64,000 bases of DNA from NCBI RefSeq assembly GCF_043290135.1, contig NC_134710.1:11175321-11239320 (forward strand), read 5' to 3'. The translations under genes were made by a program, and so were the position numbers. Shown piece after piece: positions 42,401 through 54,300 of this stretch. This stretch comes from Rhipicephalus microplus. Lineage: Eukaryota > Arthropoda > Arachnida > Ixodida > Ixodidae. How positions within the stretch are numbered: the stretch's first letter is position 1; each line of letters begins with the position of its first letter. The notes beneath the pieces are model-generated. The model was not told where the DNA came from. It saw only the letters and a list, made by a program, of their open reading frames with translations, and did no database searches.

Positions 42401-43600
42401 GCCGTCTAATCCCAGAATGGTCGTTCCCCCAGGCACAACGTATAGTAGAACAGAAGTGCATCGGCCGTGAAATGAGGCAGTAGCAATGAAGCATCCTTGT
42501 ATAGGAATTGCTGCCTTTGAATAATCGAGAAGCTGGACGGATGTAGACTTCAGTGGATACGCTTTAGAAAAATAGCGTTGGTAAAGTTCTTCGGCCAGGA
42601 TCGAAACCGATGATCCTGTATCGATCAAAAATGGTACAGAAATTCCTTCTATTTCCAACGCTGCGTAAATTCCCTTCTTACGGCTCCAGATCTGACAAAC
42701 ACTTAAATGGTCGTCTGGATCAGCTGTATCGTTACCTTCCGCTACATGCTGAACATTCTTCTCAAACTTCCGCAATGACTTGCACACCTTTTCAAGATGG
42801 CCAATTTTCTCACATTGTCGACACCTATGTGCTTTGGCCTTGCACAGAGAGCTATTTGCAAGGTGTGCCGTAGAACCACAACGATAACATACTTGCTCTT
42901 TCGGAGATATGCGACTTTGACCGTGCATGTTATAGCAAGTACATGTGCTACAATGCCGTTCTCTGTGATTTGAAGTATCTTTTACACGATGAACTTGCAA
43001 GTCATTTTGTGCAAGTTCTCTTGCTTCATTAGTCGCTTGATCATGCTGTTTGGCAATGGTAAGAGCCTTAGAAAGCGTGAGAGACTCTTCCAGCAGAAGG
43101 CGTTCACGTAAGTATCCACTTGTGGTTTTCTCTATGAGCTGGTCGCGTATCATGTCGTCCGTTAGATCACCGAAATTGCATGCTCCTACAAGACTTCTCA
43201 GCGCGGTGACGTAATCAGCCGCAGTCTCACCTGGGGCCTGCGTACGTTGACGGAAACGGTGACGCGCTGCAGTGACGTTCAACGTGGTTTTGAAGTGACC
43301 TTCCAGCGTCGCGATGGCGCGGTCGAACACATCAGGACTAGGGGACGTCAGTGTACCTGCCGCAGCGCTCGCAGGCACGAGGCACGGGTCGTCAGTAGTC
43401 GTCAGAGTCTGGAAGATACGTTGTCCTTCCAAGCCCAAGCAGTTGAGCAGGATCGCCTTCCGACGAATGGCAGGTAGGTCGAAGGCGCCCGAAGCAACCA
43501 TGTAATTCTTGAAAGCCTGGATCCATTGCTCCCATGGAATGTCCGGGTGTCCAGGTGACGACAGGAACGGAGGTGGCGGCTGTAGCCCCGAAATACTCAT
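39425..43600 (-). CDS. Gag-Pol polyprotein of Ty3/Gypsy element, intact
   Basis: An uninterrupted 1391-residue frame. Gag occupies about residues 1-300, with an F-x-R-x-Q type capsid end (RHRFRQRTQAPGETAADY) and two zinc knuckles near residues 237-275: CYRCGSTAHLANSSLC (irregular spacing) and CRQCEKIGHLEKVC (perfect C-x2-C-x4-H-x4-C). Protease: FLIDTGSSVSI near 322. RT: RMCVDLREPNKAV, and the palm FYIDDIIVYG near 607. RNase H: VTTDASGYGLGAVLQ near 753. Integrase: H-H-C-C (HPGISRTKARLRESYWW ... CVICQSC) near 970-1015, then D in IDIVGPF, D in VSDHGPQFSS and E in NGLVERFNRVL. The tail ends in basic KSKRKKKTPKK, perhaps a nuclear localisation signal. The first Met lies 86 bp after the 5' LTR. It is expressed as one frame, so Gag:Pol ratio control is not by frameshift. 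Confidence 0.93.
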   Translation of the reverse strand: MSISGLQPPPPFLSSPGHPDIPWEQWIQAFKNYMVASGAFDLPAIRRKAILLNCLGLEGQRIFQTLTTTDDPCLVPASAAAGTLTSPSPDVFDRAIATLEGHFKTTLNVTAARHRFRQRTQAPGETAADYVTALRSLVGACNFGDLTDDMIRDQLIEKTTSGYLRERLLLEESLTLSKALTIAKQHDQATNEARELAQNDLQVHRVKDTSNHRERHCSTCTCYNMHGQSRISPKEQVCYRCGSTAHLANSSLCKAKAHRCRQCEKIGHLEKVCKSLRKFEKNVQHVAEGNDTADPDDHLSVCQIWSRKKGIYAALEIEGISVPFLIDTGSSVSILAEELYQRYFSKAYPLKSTSVQLLDYSKAAIPIQGCFIATASFHGRCTSVLLYVVPGGTTILGLDGIAALDMKIQGSPLRCLLMTQETPVLPPELRSEFEHLFAKELGTVRGFTHKVRVRASVQPVASKLRRLPLVIREQVSAEVQKLEAQGIIERVDSSEWVSPIVVARKKDGSIRMCVDLREPNKAVVVDSFPLPQTEELLNSLAGAQRFSKLDLASAYHQLPLSLESRDLTTFITHDGLFRFKRVCFGLASAPSAFQKMMHMILKGCKCVLFYIDDIIVYGRSREDHLGNLRAVLQRLSDAGLRLNNKCVFDVAELTFLGHVVSAKGLFPLMSSIEAITKAPSPTNINELRSLLGLAGFYSKFIPHFSDVVEPMRALLRGQASFVWSAAAQSSLERLKSLLTSCEVLHLFDPHLPVFVTTDASGYGLGAVLQQDNGTSLQTVAFASRTLQPHERKYSVGEREALACVWACEHWHVYLWGRPFILRTDHAALVTLLSTKGTGHRPLRIARWSSRLLCYNYTVEYRKGSENVVADALSRLPVQSLIRDAPEEEFICLLSPVVTMPELQEASANDQIICEVKHFTTTSWPDKKSLSKELLPYFYVKAELSVVSDILCRGDRIVVPATLTRRLMDLAHESHPGISRTKARLRESYWWPCMDSHIEELVRTCVICQSCDKSARTFPAPLQPVPLPDAAWEKIAIDIVGPFTQASADCRFAITVIDYYSKWPEVAFVRDATTSTVKKFLLELFAREGYPRSIVSDHGPQFSSASFDEFLTERGITHYNSSVYYPQANGLVERFNRVLKSYIQLALLERRDVRTAMLDYLQVYRCTPHATTGATPAVLLHRRQPRTRLDILGLPDRCFSTDPSRAIEQLREHVKKKQMISKSYTDEKRGAKEPSFVVGDYVRVKTTAAHGKLSSQFSAPKKIIGKRGPASYLLDDGRVWNASKLIAVHSGAVNKMKSGTPAVMNWTPAFNRSSHALQPETAALMNWSPASDRSSSAPQWDTSRADGHERADPVSSPPDGTQALTSPGFNAPARKSKRKKKTPKKLKDFVRK

Positions 43601-43663
43601 CGTAGAAGATGGTAGGCAATAAACGAGGGCACAGATGAGGTTCAGGCCGGTAGCACATGGGCT

Positions 43664-43686
43664 GGTGAATCCTCGTCGCCAAAATA
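43664..43686 (-). other. Candidate primer-binding site of the young Gypsy element
   Basis: Immediately downstream of the 5' LTR in element orientation the sequence reads TATTTTGGCGACGAGGATTC. TGGCGACGAGG in the expected position resembles tRNA 3'-end complements seen in Mag-type elements. I do not assign the tRNA. Confidence 0.5.
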
Positions 43687-43825
43687 TGTTACATCGTGCA
43701 TAATGAATAGCACAGCATAAACGGAGACATCTTGTTTATTTCATCTTCTTCCTTCTCCCCCGTGGCGGCCACCGAGCGCGTGCCACCGCACAGCGCTGTA
43801 GTCGGTAGCGACGCCTTATACCACA
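43687..43825 (-). repeat. 5' LTR of the young Gypsy element
   Basis: 139 bp, identical as read to the copy at 39212-39350. In element orientation it supplies the promoter for the 1391-residue frame that starts 86 bp downstream of it. Confidence 0.93.
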
Positions 43826-43830
43826 GAAAG
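43826..43830. repeat. Gypsy target duplication GAAAG, right
   Basis: GAAAG follows the LTR end TTATACCACA and matches 39207-39211. Confidence 0.9.
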
Positions 43831-45275
43831 GTGTATAAAGCCACATAGTCTCATTGTAAAAGCTTGATGTTTTCAAGAAAGGTTGAATAGCTTTAAAAAA
43901 AGAAAAGGTGTTTAAGCATAGTTAACTTTCGCGAAAGCAGAACGACAGCTTTCACAAATCACGAGAAGGGATAGCGTCATCACTATCAATTCTTAGCATT
44001 CTTAGAGGAAGTGCTCACACATGTTTAGATCTTTTCAGATCGAAAAATACTATTCATAAAATAGCTATGTGTTTTTAGGATTAACCACTGCAGGCACCGA
44101 TACTAGCAATCGTGAGGTTTCTGTCGTGCTGTAAAAAATCTAGGTTCAGAAAAATTGGTTGTGAGGCCGTTTAAAACATTTTAACGCAAGAACGTAAAAA
44201 AGTTTGTTTTGCAGGAATTCCGGCGTTAGCGTCATTGTTTGTGAGCGAAAAATCATCAACTTGTGCATGCCTAAAAAATACTTTATTTTAGCAAATACTA
44301 AAATAATGAAAAATTCCGGTTCCGAGTGAGGATCGAGCACAAGTTGTTTGCAAGGAAGTGCAGAGAAAAGAACTTCCTAAAAACTGAAAGTAACTTTGAT
44401 GCTTTACAAGACACAAGTCCTATACGCATGGTTGACAATACAACATATAATATCACAGTAATAATGCATGGTACAAGTGTACATTGCCATCCGGCATGAG
44501 AACATGTGATTTTCATAATGACTTCTTTGTATAAAGCCGGCCATCTACTACAAGAGGCACACAGGTTACTGCGCCTATTCCCTAAAGGCCAAGCTGTGCT
44601 CAGCAAATGCTCGGCAAGTGCTCAGCAAGTTCTAGAAAATTATACACGAATAATCACTCGTGGTTTAAAGTATGCTACTCATTACACAGAATGCAGCCAT
44701 TTGCAAAAAAGCCACTTTTAACTTAATTATTTATATTGTAGTAATACACAATTTAATCATCACCAGAAATATCATACAATAAAAAGTATGCATTCAATGG
44801 TTGAAGTATGCACTAGGGACCGGACATCGCTATCGCATTAAACTCAAAGGTGAAGCTTAAGTGTCTTCCAATGTTTGTCCGCGTTTTCATAACAATGTTC
44901 TTATCTCTTTCTGTGCCCTTCAATATTACTGTCCACACTAACTCTTCAGCTCTCACCTTTGGACGAATGGTTACCAAAACTGTTAAACACTGTGACAGGT
45001 GCCCAAGCATATATGAATGAATGAATGCATTTTTATCTAAAAGAAAAAAAAAACTGGCATGTTTATATTGGGGCGTCATATGTTCAGGTTAGATTGTGGC
45101 AAATTCGTTCGCAAGTGCACAAATTGAAGATCCCCATCTGCTGGTCTCACACTAAACTGCCCCCAATGAGCTAGATCCACATGTGTTTCTTAGCCTAAAT
45201 GGTGTTCCCAGGATTTGCAAATATTATATACTTCATAAAAAGTGACATAGAACACTAAGTTAAGCATACACACAC
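43831..45275. other. Non-coding sequence, probable 3' region or intron of the MTBP-like gene
   Basis: AT-rich, with frames up to 102 codons and no recognisable domain. A possible acceptor on the minus strand near 44988 (TGTTTAACAG) would give F-W-stop after the last recognised exon, but I do not accept it without transcript support. Confidence 0.4.
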
Positions 45276-45341
45276 CTGCTTTGCATGGGAATCTGCAATG
45301 TTTTGTAGCAGCTCACTTGTACGACCACAGCCGATAAGGTC
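45276..45341 (-). CDS. MTBP: MTBP-like exon f (22 codons)
   Basis: Acceptor TGCACTCTTACAG, donor GTGTGTGT, phase 0 at both ends. It begins DLIGCGRTSELLQNIADSHA, continuing the helix after exon e. MTBP proteins end a few residues later, so one short terminal exon is expected at lower coordinates. The intron to it may contain or end near the young Gypsy element. Confidence 0.72.
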
Positions 45342-48300
45342 CTGTAAGAGTGCAGAGATTTAATGAGCAAGTAATTAAAAAAACAAAGAATTATAACGAA
45401 TGCTCACACACTTGTTAGTACAAGCAGAGTCCTTCAATACTTTTAATGGTCATGAAGCTTCGGCGAAAGTTTGATATAGAAACAGGAGCAATCGCTAGGG
45501 GCGTCCACGGCGCGGCATCGGAGCGGCCGTGGCGCTGCAATTGTACAGCACGCACCGGAGCTCTAAACGTTTATTACATGTAGCCGTAAAGGTTGAATAA
45601 GTCTTCAGAGTGATGTTAACTTCAAGAAAATTCGGGCAAGCTCTAATACTGTGAAATTTAGCATCGAATGAAGCCCTGAAGCTAAAAATTCGACAGCATG
45701 CCGATTCCACGGTAAGATATGATACCGCTATAAATGCATGCTTATTTTTTTGCTTTCCTTAAGCATCTAGTGAACATTTGTGCACAATCTAGAGTTCTTC
45801 CATGATTCTGGTGGTTAACGCCTCGCAGAAGTGCAGTGGCTGCAACTTTTGACCGCATATCCAACCTTCCAGGCTATGTATACATTCGGTGTTTCTATAT
45901 ATGAAGATATATTATCTTCTTGTGCTCTTAAAATTGCCTCACGCTTATTAAACCTATGGCCACTTTGAATAAAGCAGTGCTTTTAATTTAGCAAGAGATG
46001 AGGATCAGGCAATACTTCATATGACGTTTGCCTCATTTTCATGTTTGTTTTGTGTTAATTTATCACCATGGTGCTGTAGCACGTTCTAAGTTCGGTTGGC
46101 CATGCAATGTAGTTTCTCAGTCCTTTGCTTTGCTGTGTAGCTTACTCATGCTGTGTTTTCTCTGTCCTTTTTTATTGTTTGTACAGTAAAGGCGAATGCC
46201 TAACATGCCTCCTGAAACGTGAAAATTGACTGACTGCGTCTCGCGCCGGAGGCGTCAACATGCGACGCAAAAAAGTTATCTTCTCGTGGTCATGATGCAT
46301 TGATATCGAAAATTAACTTTTCACGCTTTTACAGCTTGTGCAAGTTTTGTACATTATTTTGGTGCAACTTCTCTTGCCCCGTCACTCGAGCAAACTTCAA
46401 TTGGTAGCGTTGAAGTCACTGTTGCATGCAAGAGATGTGTGCTTCCATTTTTTCAAGCTGTGAGGAGCTGCATGTAGCTCCACCTGTTCAGGATATCACC
46501 TCAAGACTTTTGGTCACCTCAGCGCCTGTATAAATGAAAACTAAGAGCATTTCACCTATCGGGCTCCCGTATTACCAACTGGCATGAAACAAGGAAGAGG
46601 TGGCCAGTATGCTCACCTTCATTACATAAGTCATTATCCATTGCAGCTATGTCAAGAGGGCTCATGCACAGTCAAATGCAGCCTCAACAGTATCCAGCTC
46701 GCTGACAGTTCTCATCGACACTTGCAAGCGGGCAAGCTCTGCATCTTTTTGCACTATACAAATACACCGTGAGGCTGTGAAAAATCCTCAGCACAGCGTC
46801 GGCAAAAGTTTTGGAATGTTGCATGGAAACTTCGCAACACCTCTGATTAGCGACTTGTCTACGTGAACGATGTCACTCTCATCAAAGTGCTTTTCACACA
46901 CGTGCACATTTGGGGAAACAAATGTGAAACTACCAGTTTCTTGTCACAGTGTTGTGCTCTTACACTTTTCTCGCCGATCACTGTAGGCAGTGAGAACTCG
47001 GAGACTTTTTCGTCATTTTTTTTTTGTAACCGGGTCAACAACCAGGTGCCAAGCAAGTATACTGTTTCCTTCCCGATCTTCAGGCACAGAACACTAGGCA
47101 CAATAGTAATCATACAGTGAAAAACTACGCGATGGCACGCCACAATATTATGCGTTGACCCCATAGCGGCATCAGCGGCCAGCTTCCCTCCGGTCTGCCC
47201 AATGCCCCCGCGGTGATGCGACGCCACCCCGCGACCTCTGCTTGCAGCACACAAAGCTCTCCCATAGAGTTACAGTGAAGCTTCACGACCAGTAAATGCG
47301 TTGAAGGACTTTGGTACAAGTAGTACAAGCTAGTGCAAATAAACAGCAGTAACCGACCAACAAAAAAAAAAATGACAACCGAGAAGCCTGATACAGTGCA
47401 TGCACTGTGCTAATCACTTCCATGCATCTACATCAAAGAGCAAAAAACATTTAGGAGGCGGAACTCATGTTAGTACGGTGCAAACAAGTGAAAAGGTAAT
47501 GTCACAAGAATAGCATGCGCTGAAGAAAGTGCGTCAACTGGCGATGTGGAGCGACAGCCACAAAATGGCAAAACAAAAACCAACCACGAGAATGGCCAGC
47601 AAAACATGTCCACACACTCTCTTTGACAGCATTTTTGACAAGACGACAAGGGCATTCGTTTCAGTGGGAACGTTAAAATTTATTTTCTGCGCACTAAGAC
47701 AAGTATGGGCATCAGACCAAAAAATACATGCAGCCAAATGCGACTTGTGTTCACACTAAGGGTCTTCAGCTGAAGGCAGCAACACGCATACGGTTCTTTT
47801 GACAACTGAAACGATAACGATTGAAAGCTTGTGCGAGTAGTGAAATTCACTACTCGCACAAGCCTAGAAATTACCAATATATGAGTAGCTGATTATCTGT
47901 TCCATAACCTCCCTTCCCCTGCTGCTCTAACCTTCTTTGCTGTCCTGGCCCTTCTTGAGAGATTGAATTCCGTGACTACGGCCTACTGGCTGAGGAGAGT
48001 TTGAGACCCCTGATAAAATGAAGGTTAACAGTTGTGTCTAACCCCACAGACCACAGCAAATAGAGTCCATCTTATTCCATTCCCCAGCCACTGCAACAGG
48101 ATCATTTTGTAGCACTTAATGCGTGAATACCAGTTTAGAATGCCTAACGTACTGTAGACTCATCAAATACACTCACCTTAGCAAAGGTACTACAAATAGC
48201 AAAAAGCTTCTTGCCGCAAGCCTTGTAAAGGGGGCTGCTTTGAGACACACCATTCTTTTCTAGAGCATTCGCCACAGCGACACGCAGTTTCTGAGAAATA

Positions 48301-51300
48301 AAAAGTAAAAAAGGCCATACAAATTCCTTGTATGTTTGTAACGATCTTTACAAACAGCACAATAACTCACCATCCAGAGTTTCTCAGATGCTGCACGATT
48401 TGCATCAATTCTCTCTTTCCTGTGATGAGAATGCATATAATCACTTCACTCTTACATTATATGAACGCAAGAGGACTTCCTCATTGCATGCAAACACTAT
48501 ATGAAACTCAGCCACTTGAGCCACACAAGCCAAATAGTGACAGCATAGAGATGAAGAAGAGCACTAATCTGCCTCAGGGATTATCTAGTGTTACTGATTA
48601 TAGACCAACAGTAGCAAGGAATCTGATCGAGCAAGTTGGTACATTGTAACTAACAGCATGAAGGTTAAAGCAGCCCTCTAACACTGAGCATGGTCAGACA
48701 ACACTGGTAGTCGAGGCTCTCGAGCCAAACATTATAGCACAGCCCGTGGCCTCGAATTGACCATTAACTCTCAAAGCTAAAAATCTATCCCCCTTCTTTC
48801 TAAATATGGGATATACTCAAATGACCACGCCATATACCCGAATTCACGACAATTGGCTGATTTGAGCACCATGGGGTGCACAGTTACTGCACCCACCACA
48901 GAAGGCCGCCATGTGCCTGCACGTGCGCTCGAAAACCAAACGTTCAAAAAGAGGAGAAGAAAAATAAGGTGTTCAAGGTCATGACGCAAGCATGAAGAAG
49001 AGCCATCCTTCCATGCTTAGCTTCCAGCACTTTTGTCGGGACGAGAGAAGAGAGAAAGCTAGATCTCTGCAACTCCATTCGTTGTTGACGGATTCTCAAC
49101 ATTTTTCCAGCAGTAAATTCGTGAGGCAATAAACTTCTCTAGTGAAGCCACCGGATGGTTACTTGGAAAAGTGTTGCAGGGCCCTTTCATATGTGGATAC
49201 TTAACCATGACACTAGTGCAGCCTCAATTGAGCTGTCGTTGAAACCACCTTGCTTACACCTGTATTTACCCTTCACATTGTACACTTACGATGAAAGTAG
49301 CAGATGCAAAAATTGCCACTTACAAGGAAGGCTGTCATTTTCCTTGAAGGGGCCCTGGAACACTTTTTGAGCATGGTTAGAAAACGCTGCCAATCAGTAG
49401 TAGAGGCTCTCGAGAACACGCGAGCCAAAGGTTATAGCATAGCACGCGGCCTGGAACTTACAATAAATTATGAAAGTCAGCTAAAAATTTCTTTCTCTTC
49501 CCTCGACAAATGACGAAAAATGCTCAAAAATCACACATAGAATACCCGTCTTATCAGCCATTGGCTGATTTGAACATGGCGTGCTCAGTTGTTACAGAGA
49601 TGGCCGCGAGAGGCCATTACTTGTTCACACGTGCGCGTGCGATCGCACTGAAAAAGCCGGGTATTCAAAGAAAAAAAAGTGCTCAAGGTCACTAGGCGGG
49701 TGTGACGCTTTTTGTTAGCCCCTCCCATTCCTCTCTGCTTAGCTTCCAGCGCTTTCGTTAAGACGAGAGAAGATAATGCGATTGCAGCGTGTGAGAAATC
49801 TTTATCAGCTTGTACTGGTAAAATTCTTAAAATTTTTGCGGCATTGAATTGGTGAGTCAATACGCTTTCCCAGTGAATTAATTCCATGGTTACTCAAAAA
49901 AGTATTTCAAGGCCTCTTTAATATAGAATCCTTTATATGGCATATCGCCACAAGCATCATCCACTAACACATGCCCATTTTTGTCCACTCTGTCTGGACA
50001 TGCAAATTCACTTGCACAGAACAAGGAAATGTGAAGAGGGGAGATCATACGCCAAAGAGGCTGTAGAGAAAACAGTCTGCTCAACTGAGCTAATATTAAA
50101 AAAAGGGGGGGGGGGCATTCAAAGGTACTTTTCTTCACCACCTGTCAGAAAATAACTAGTTCTGATAACTTATTTGAAGAAACTTTTTTTTTTCACTTAA
50201 ATCTCGAGGCTTAACCTTAAGACCTTATCATCCTTATCATCACCCCCGTCACCACCACCTTATGTCCACCACAGGCATCCTTCATCAATATCTAATTATC
50301 TTCAGCTTACGCCAGCAATATACACCAGCTTGACCCATTCTACAACTTCACTGCAGAAGTCATTGATTCTGCTCCATGTCGAGTGGAATGGGCTACCCAT
50401 ATCTGTTTACTGATGAACAGTGCTGTCTTTCCGTCTCTTGACATTACATCTATCATTTTTCACCAGTCCTTTCAATGCACAGTCAACTTGCTTCCTCTCA
50501 GGCTTATCTGTTAACGAGAGTGGCACTGTATATGGACTTGAATCTTAATGCCATTTTGCTGCAAGATAGTCTATCTGTGAATATAAGCTGCAAACCAAGA
50601 ATTTAAGGAGACGAAACCACGCATACGACATCCCGCAGGCATGTGTTTGAAAACAAGGATTTTTCTACTTTTTTTTTTTAAGAAACGTAACATGCAGTTT
50701 CGTGGATCATGATGTTATAAAGGTGCTCTGTCATTGTTTTCATTCAACACCATGTGCTCATATTTTTTGAAATAATGTAAGAAAAAAAAACTGCACACCT
50801 TGGATCATCACATTCGTGCTGTTTCGTATTTTTACGTGGGCTCTTTCGCAGAAAGGAAGAAGCAGCAGCTTGTGGGCTATTCCAGGTTAGAGGGACTGTT
50901 TTTTGTGACATGCTCTCCTTTTGTGGGCTCCTCTCAAGAGATGTTGATGCAACAGGATCATTCCGTGTTGATGAGAAAGAATGCTTCTGTTGGTGGCCTT
51001 GCAGCGTGGTGCGGTCCTTGTTCACAGGAACACAAGCCGTGCTTGACGGTTTCTTGGATTTGGATTGGAGAAGCACTGAACTTTCCGGATTAGATGTGCA
51101 AGTAGCAGCTGTTTCATCAACTAAGTATTGCTCTTTCATTGCACTGCAGGAGTTCTCCAATACTTCATGGTCTGTGTTGTAACTGGATTGAGAAATCGGA
51201 AGTTGTACAATGAACAACTCGCTCAAAAAAATTATCACACGAGAGCACTGAATGTGGTTTACTGATCATGTTTTCACTTTTCTAGCATTATAAGCAGGCT

Positions 51301-54300
51301 TAATGGTGCTGCAGTCACATTACAGTAACTACTACATTTCATTTTAATAAAATTATATAGTTCCAAGTTTAGTGTACAAAATAAAACAATGGGTGAAATG
51401 GCTTGCAGGATCCACTTCACAATGCAAAACTCGATAAACTTTTTTCCTTGGTTCTGATATTTGTGATTAAATATTTACATCAGGTAGAACATTACATACT
51501 GGTTCTTAGCATAACTATTGTTTCAACCTTTCCGATTCAAACTGATATGAAAGACTGTGCCACTACTAATATGCAGAACTAATACATAATAGACAAAGTC
51601 GGTCGGAATGATAATTGTTGCAGATGAAAGTCAAAAGTCAGGAAACTTGAGTGAGAACACTGTTTTACAGAGGAGCTGTTACATTCTAAACTATAGTATA
51701 GGCTCTTCCCACAAACTACGATGAACTTGTCAGTACTATATAAGAGACTCGTGGCAATATATAAAAGAGTCGTGCAAGCTAGTTTTCTTTCAAACCGTAA
51801 GTACTTTTTCTGTGCTAATGTACTAGATATCACGCATATCTAAGACTAAAAGTTCCTTTCTATAATATGACTTTTGACTGAGCGGTGATACCAGAATTTC
51901 GGATGAAATTTGCCAGTTTTTGGCTTGAAACCAGCAACACAAACCTGCGTTAGCATGACAACACTCAACTATCTGAAACACGCGTAAAGTGCTTGACGTC
52001 ACTGAGATAAGCAAATATGGTAGGTAAAACGTCTTTCGAAGTTCTCTCTCCGTGAGACTGTTATGGCTGTAGATGGAGCATACATTTATTATTAGGTCGT
52101 ACTTATCCATAATTTCCAGTGGATCACTGCATGTGGAGACTCAATATTTCTAACCACCTAGAGAGCAGGTGTAGTTTGAAGAAATAGAGCAGAATTGCTT
52201 ACTCCCTGTATGGAGAAACTAATGCATTAGAAAAAAACATGCTGCGAATAAAATAATAAAATCAGTTTTCTTGGCAGGGTTTTGAGCCGGAAAACCACAT
52301 GCTCCCAAAGCTTGTGTCTTAACACTAGGCCAAACACACATAAAGTGATTATATTCCAACTATATGGATGTGTTCTACATGTCATGCAAAACAAATGTAA
52401 ATAGAAAACACCTTCTATGAAAGCTTGTGGTGTTGGAATAAATGCCCTCTGCAGGACAACATAACATCAGGCGAATTGCTTTTTTGGGAATATTTCATGC
52501 CAGAGATGCATTTTTCCATGCACTGTTTAAGTTAAGAAGATGCCGATATTGATCGAAAACTGTGTTCTGGAGAATACCACAACTTCCACTGCAACTCTGT
52601 GACTATGCATACCTTAAACAATTCCCAAAAAGAACCTTGCAGCCACCAGTTCCACTGATCACCAACCTCCCCAAAATGAAATGGCACTGAGTTACCTATT
52701 TAGGTCCTCAATATTTTTTGAGAAAGTGAGTAAAATGAACACTTCAATTGAGTAGTCTGTCTGAACACTTTAATGCTGATATAAAATGAATACTGTTATT
52801 GCATCAACTACATGCGCTACTAATATACTTGTGTACAACTTTTTGTGGCTGACATGTAGTGACACAAGGTAGAGTTTTTTCACAACTATATGGAGACTTT
52901 GGGAGTTTTTCGAGTAGAAGGCTCAGATAATTACCATGATCAGAATACATGAACACACAGAATAGATGTATGTTCACAAAAGACAAACTAGACTTTGTGC
53001 ACATTCACAGAGAACAGGCAACAGTCATGACATTCCTTTGTGCAGCAACGACACAGCTAGCACAAATATCCTGCCTGTTCTGCACAAGGAGAATGGAACC
53101 TGAACGTTGGAGAAAGGAGGAGCTGGTTACTACACCCACCACTTTTGATGGCTAGTTGGGCTTAAGTGCCTCCTGCCCCAGGGCTGCTATTTTATGTAGC
53201 GAGGCCTTTTTAAAGGCAAGAAGACTTTTTCACTCTAATCACATTTTGTCAATGGTTGAAAGCAACAGTCTACCCCTGTTATTATTAATATCAGGCAAAA
53301 TAGCACCCCAGATCATCTTTCTAGCTTCATGAAAGCAAACAGTATAGGCAAAAAGCAGGCATATTGTCTATGAATACTGCAGTACTCAAGAGCCATATTT
53401 GAAGTTCATAAAATGAAACAAAGCCAGTTTGCCTGAAATTAACAATCTGTAGTTGTGTGACTGCCACAATGGGCAAGTAGAATTTTTTCTTGAGAGTTCT
53501 TCGGCTCCATTGCTTCCTCAGCATTCTTCGTTGTATCTATAGGCGGGTACAAATTAAGAAGACCCTAAAAGGCCCCACCCAGAGGACTAAAGCACGGAAG
53601 TCGATTGCCTCCACAGCTAAAGAGATAGTCGTGCTCATGCACTCAGCAATGTTCTTCGAAAGCGGGTTCACTGGCCGCCTAGCTGGTTGGGGTGGTTTGG
53701 GATGCACGCTCATTGGTGCAGTTTGCGTGCATCCGCCTTTGGGAAGGAAAAGGCGCAGACTTCTAAAGTTTTAGCTGACTATAGTTATAGCAGTTCCTAA
53801 CAATTGTGCATAGAAGGCTATGTTGCTGGTACAGCGACACTAAATCTTAACATTTTTTAGGCACTAATTATCGAGATACCAAACTCTAACTAGATGATTT
53901 CATGTGTTGTATTCGTCAGTATCTCAATGATGACATTACTTCACAAATTGTGAGTCACTAATAGGCCATGAGACAATAAACTTTGTTATACTAATTTGAG
54001 TTATATCTTTAAACCATTTTCCATCAATCAAAACATGCTTTTAGAAGCACAGTATCCTACATCAAAATTTTAAAAATAATAAACAAACAAATAAACATTT
54101 CAAGAGAGAAAATCTTGCAAGAAAATGAAATGGTTAAGGCATATAGGTGCTTACTACCCAGCACAACAGCAGTCATTGCACGGTTGAACAGCTAATTATT
54201 ACATACTTACTAAACATCATGGTACTTGCACTGAAGATAATCAGGCCATTGCGTGCTTTCCAGCTGATCCCATGAGACTGATGGCTTGGTTCTTTGCCCC

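Larger units (their letters stand above)
39212..43825 (-). mobile_element. Intact young Ty3/Gypsy LTR retrotransposon (probably Mag lineage)
   Basis: The element is 4614 bp with two 139-bp LTRs that are identical as read, and 5-bp duplications GAAAG at 39207-39211 and 43826-43830. It is transcribed on the minus strand, so the 5' LTR is the right one. A single Gag-Pol frame of 1391 codons is uninterrupted, and all catalytic motifs are present. The short LTRs, fused Gag-Pol frame and Y-I-D-D palm fit the Mag lineage, which is an inference. No env-like frame exists. Identical LTRs mean insertion was recent, and the copy may be competent to move. Confidence 0.92.

Noticed and set aside
44960..44990. 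Terminal MTBP-like exon reading F-W-stop after TGTTTAACAG
   Set aside because: It is too short to support and is not similar to the expected V-x-x-W end. Any AG followed by an early stop could mimic it.
52618..52673. Extra MTBP-like exon (W-N-W-W-L-Q or G-T-G-G-C-K reading) with donor GTATGC
   Set aside because: Its phase fits between exons b and c, but the acceptor has a poor pyrimidine tract, and joining b directly to c gives C-K-Y-H-D-V-Y-Y-N, which fits the remembered family pattern better.
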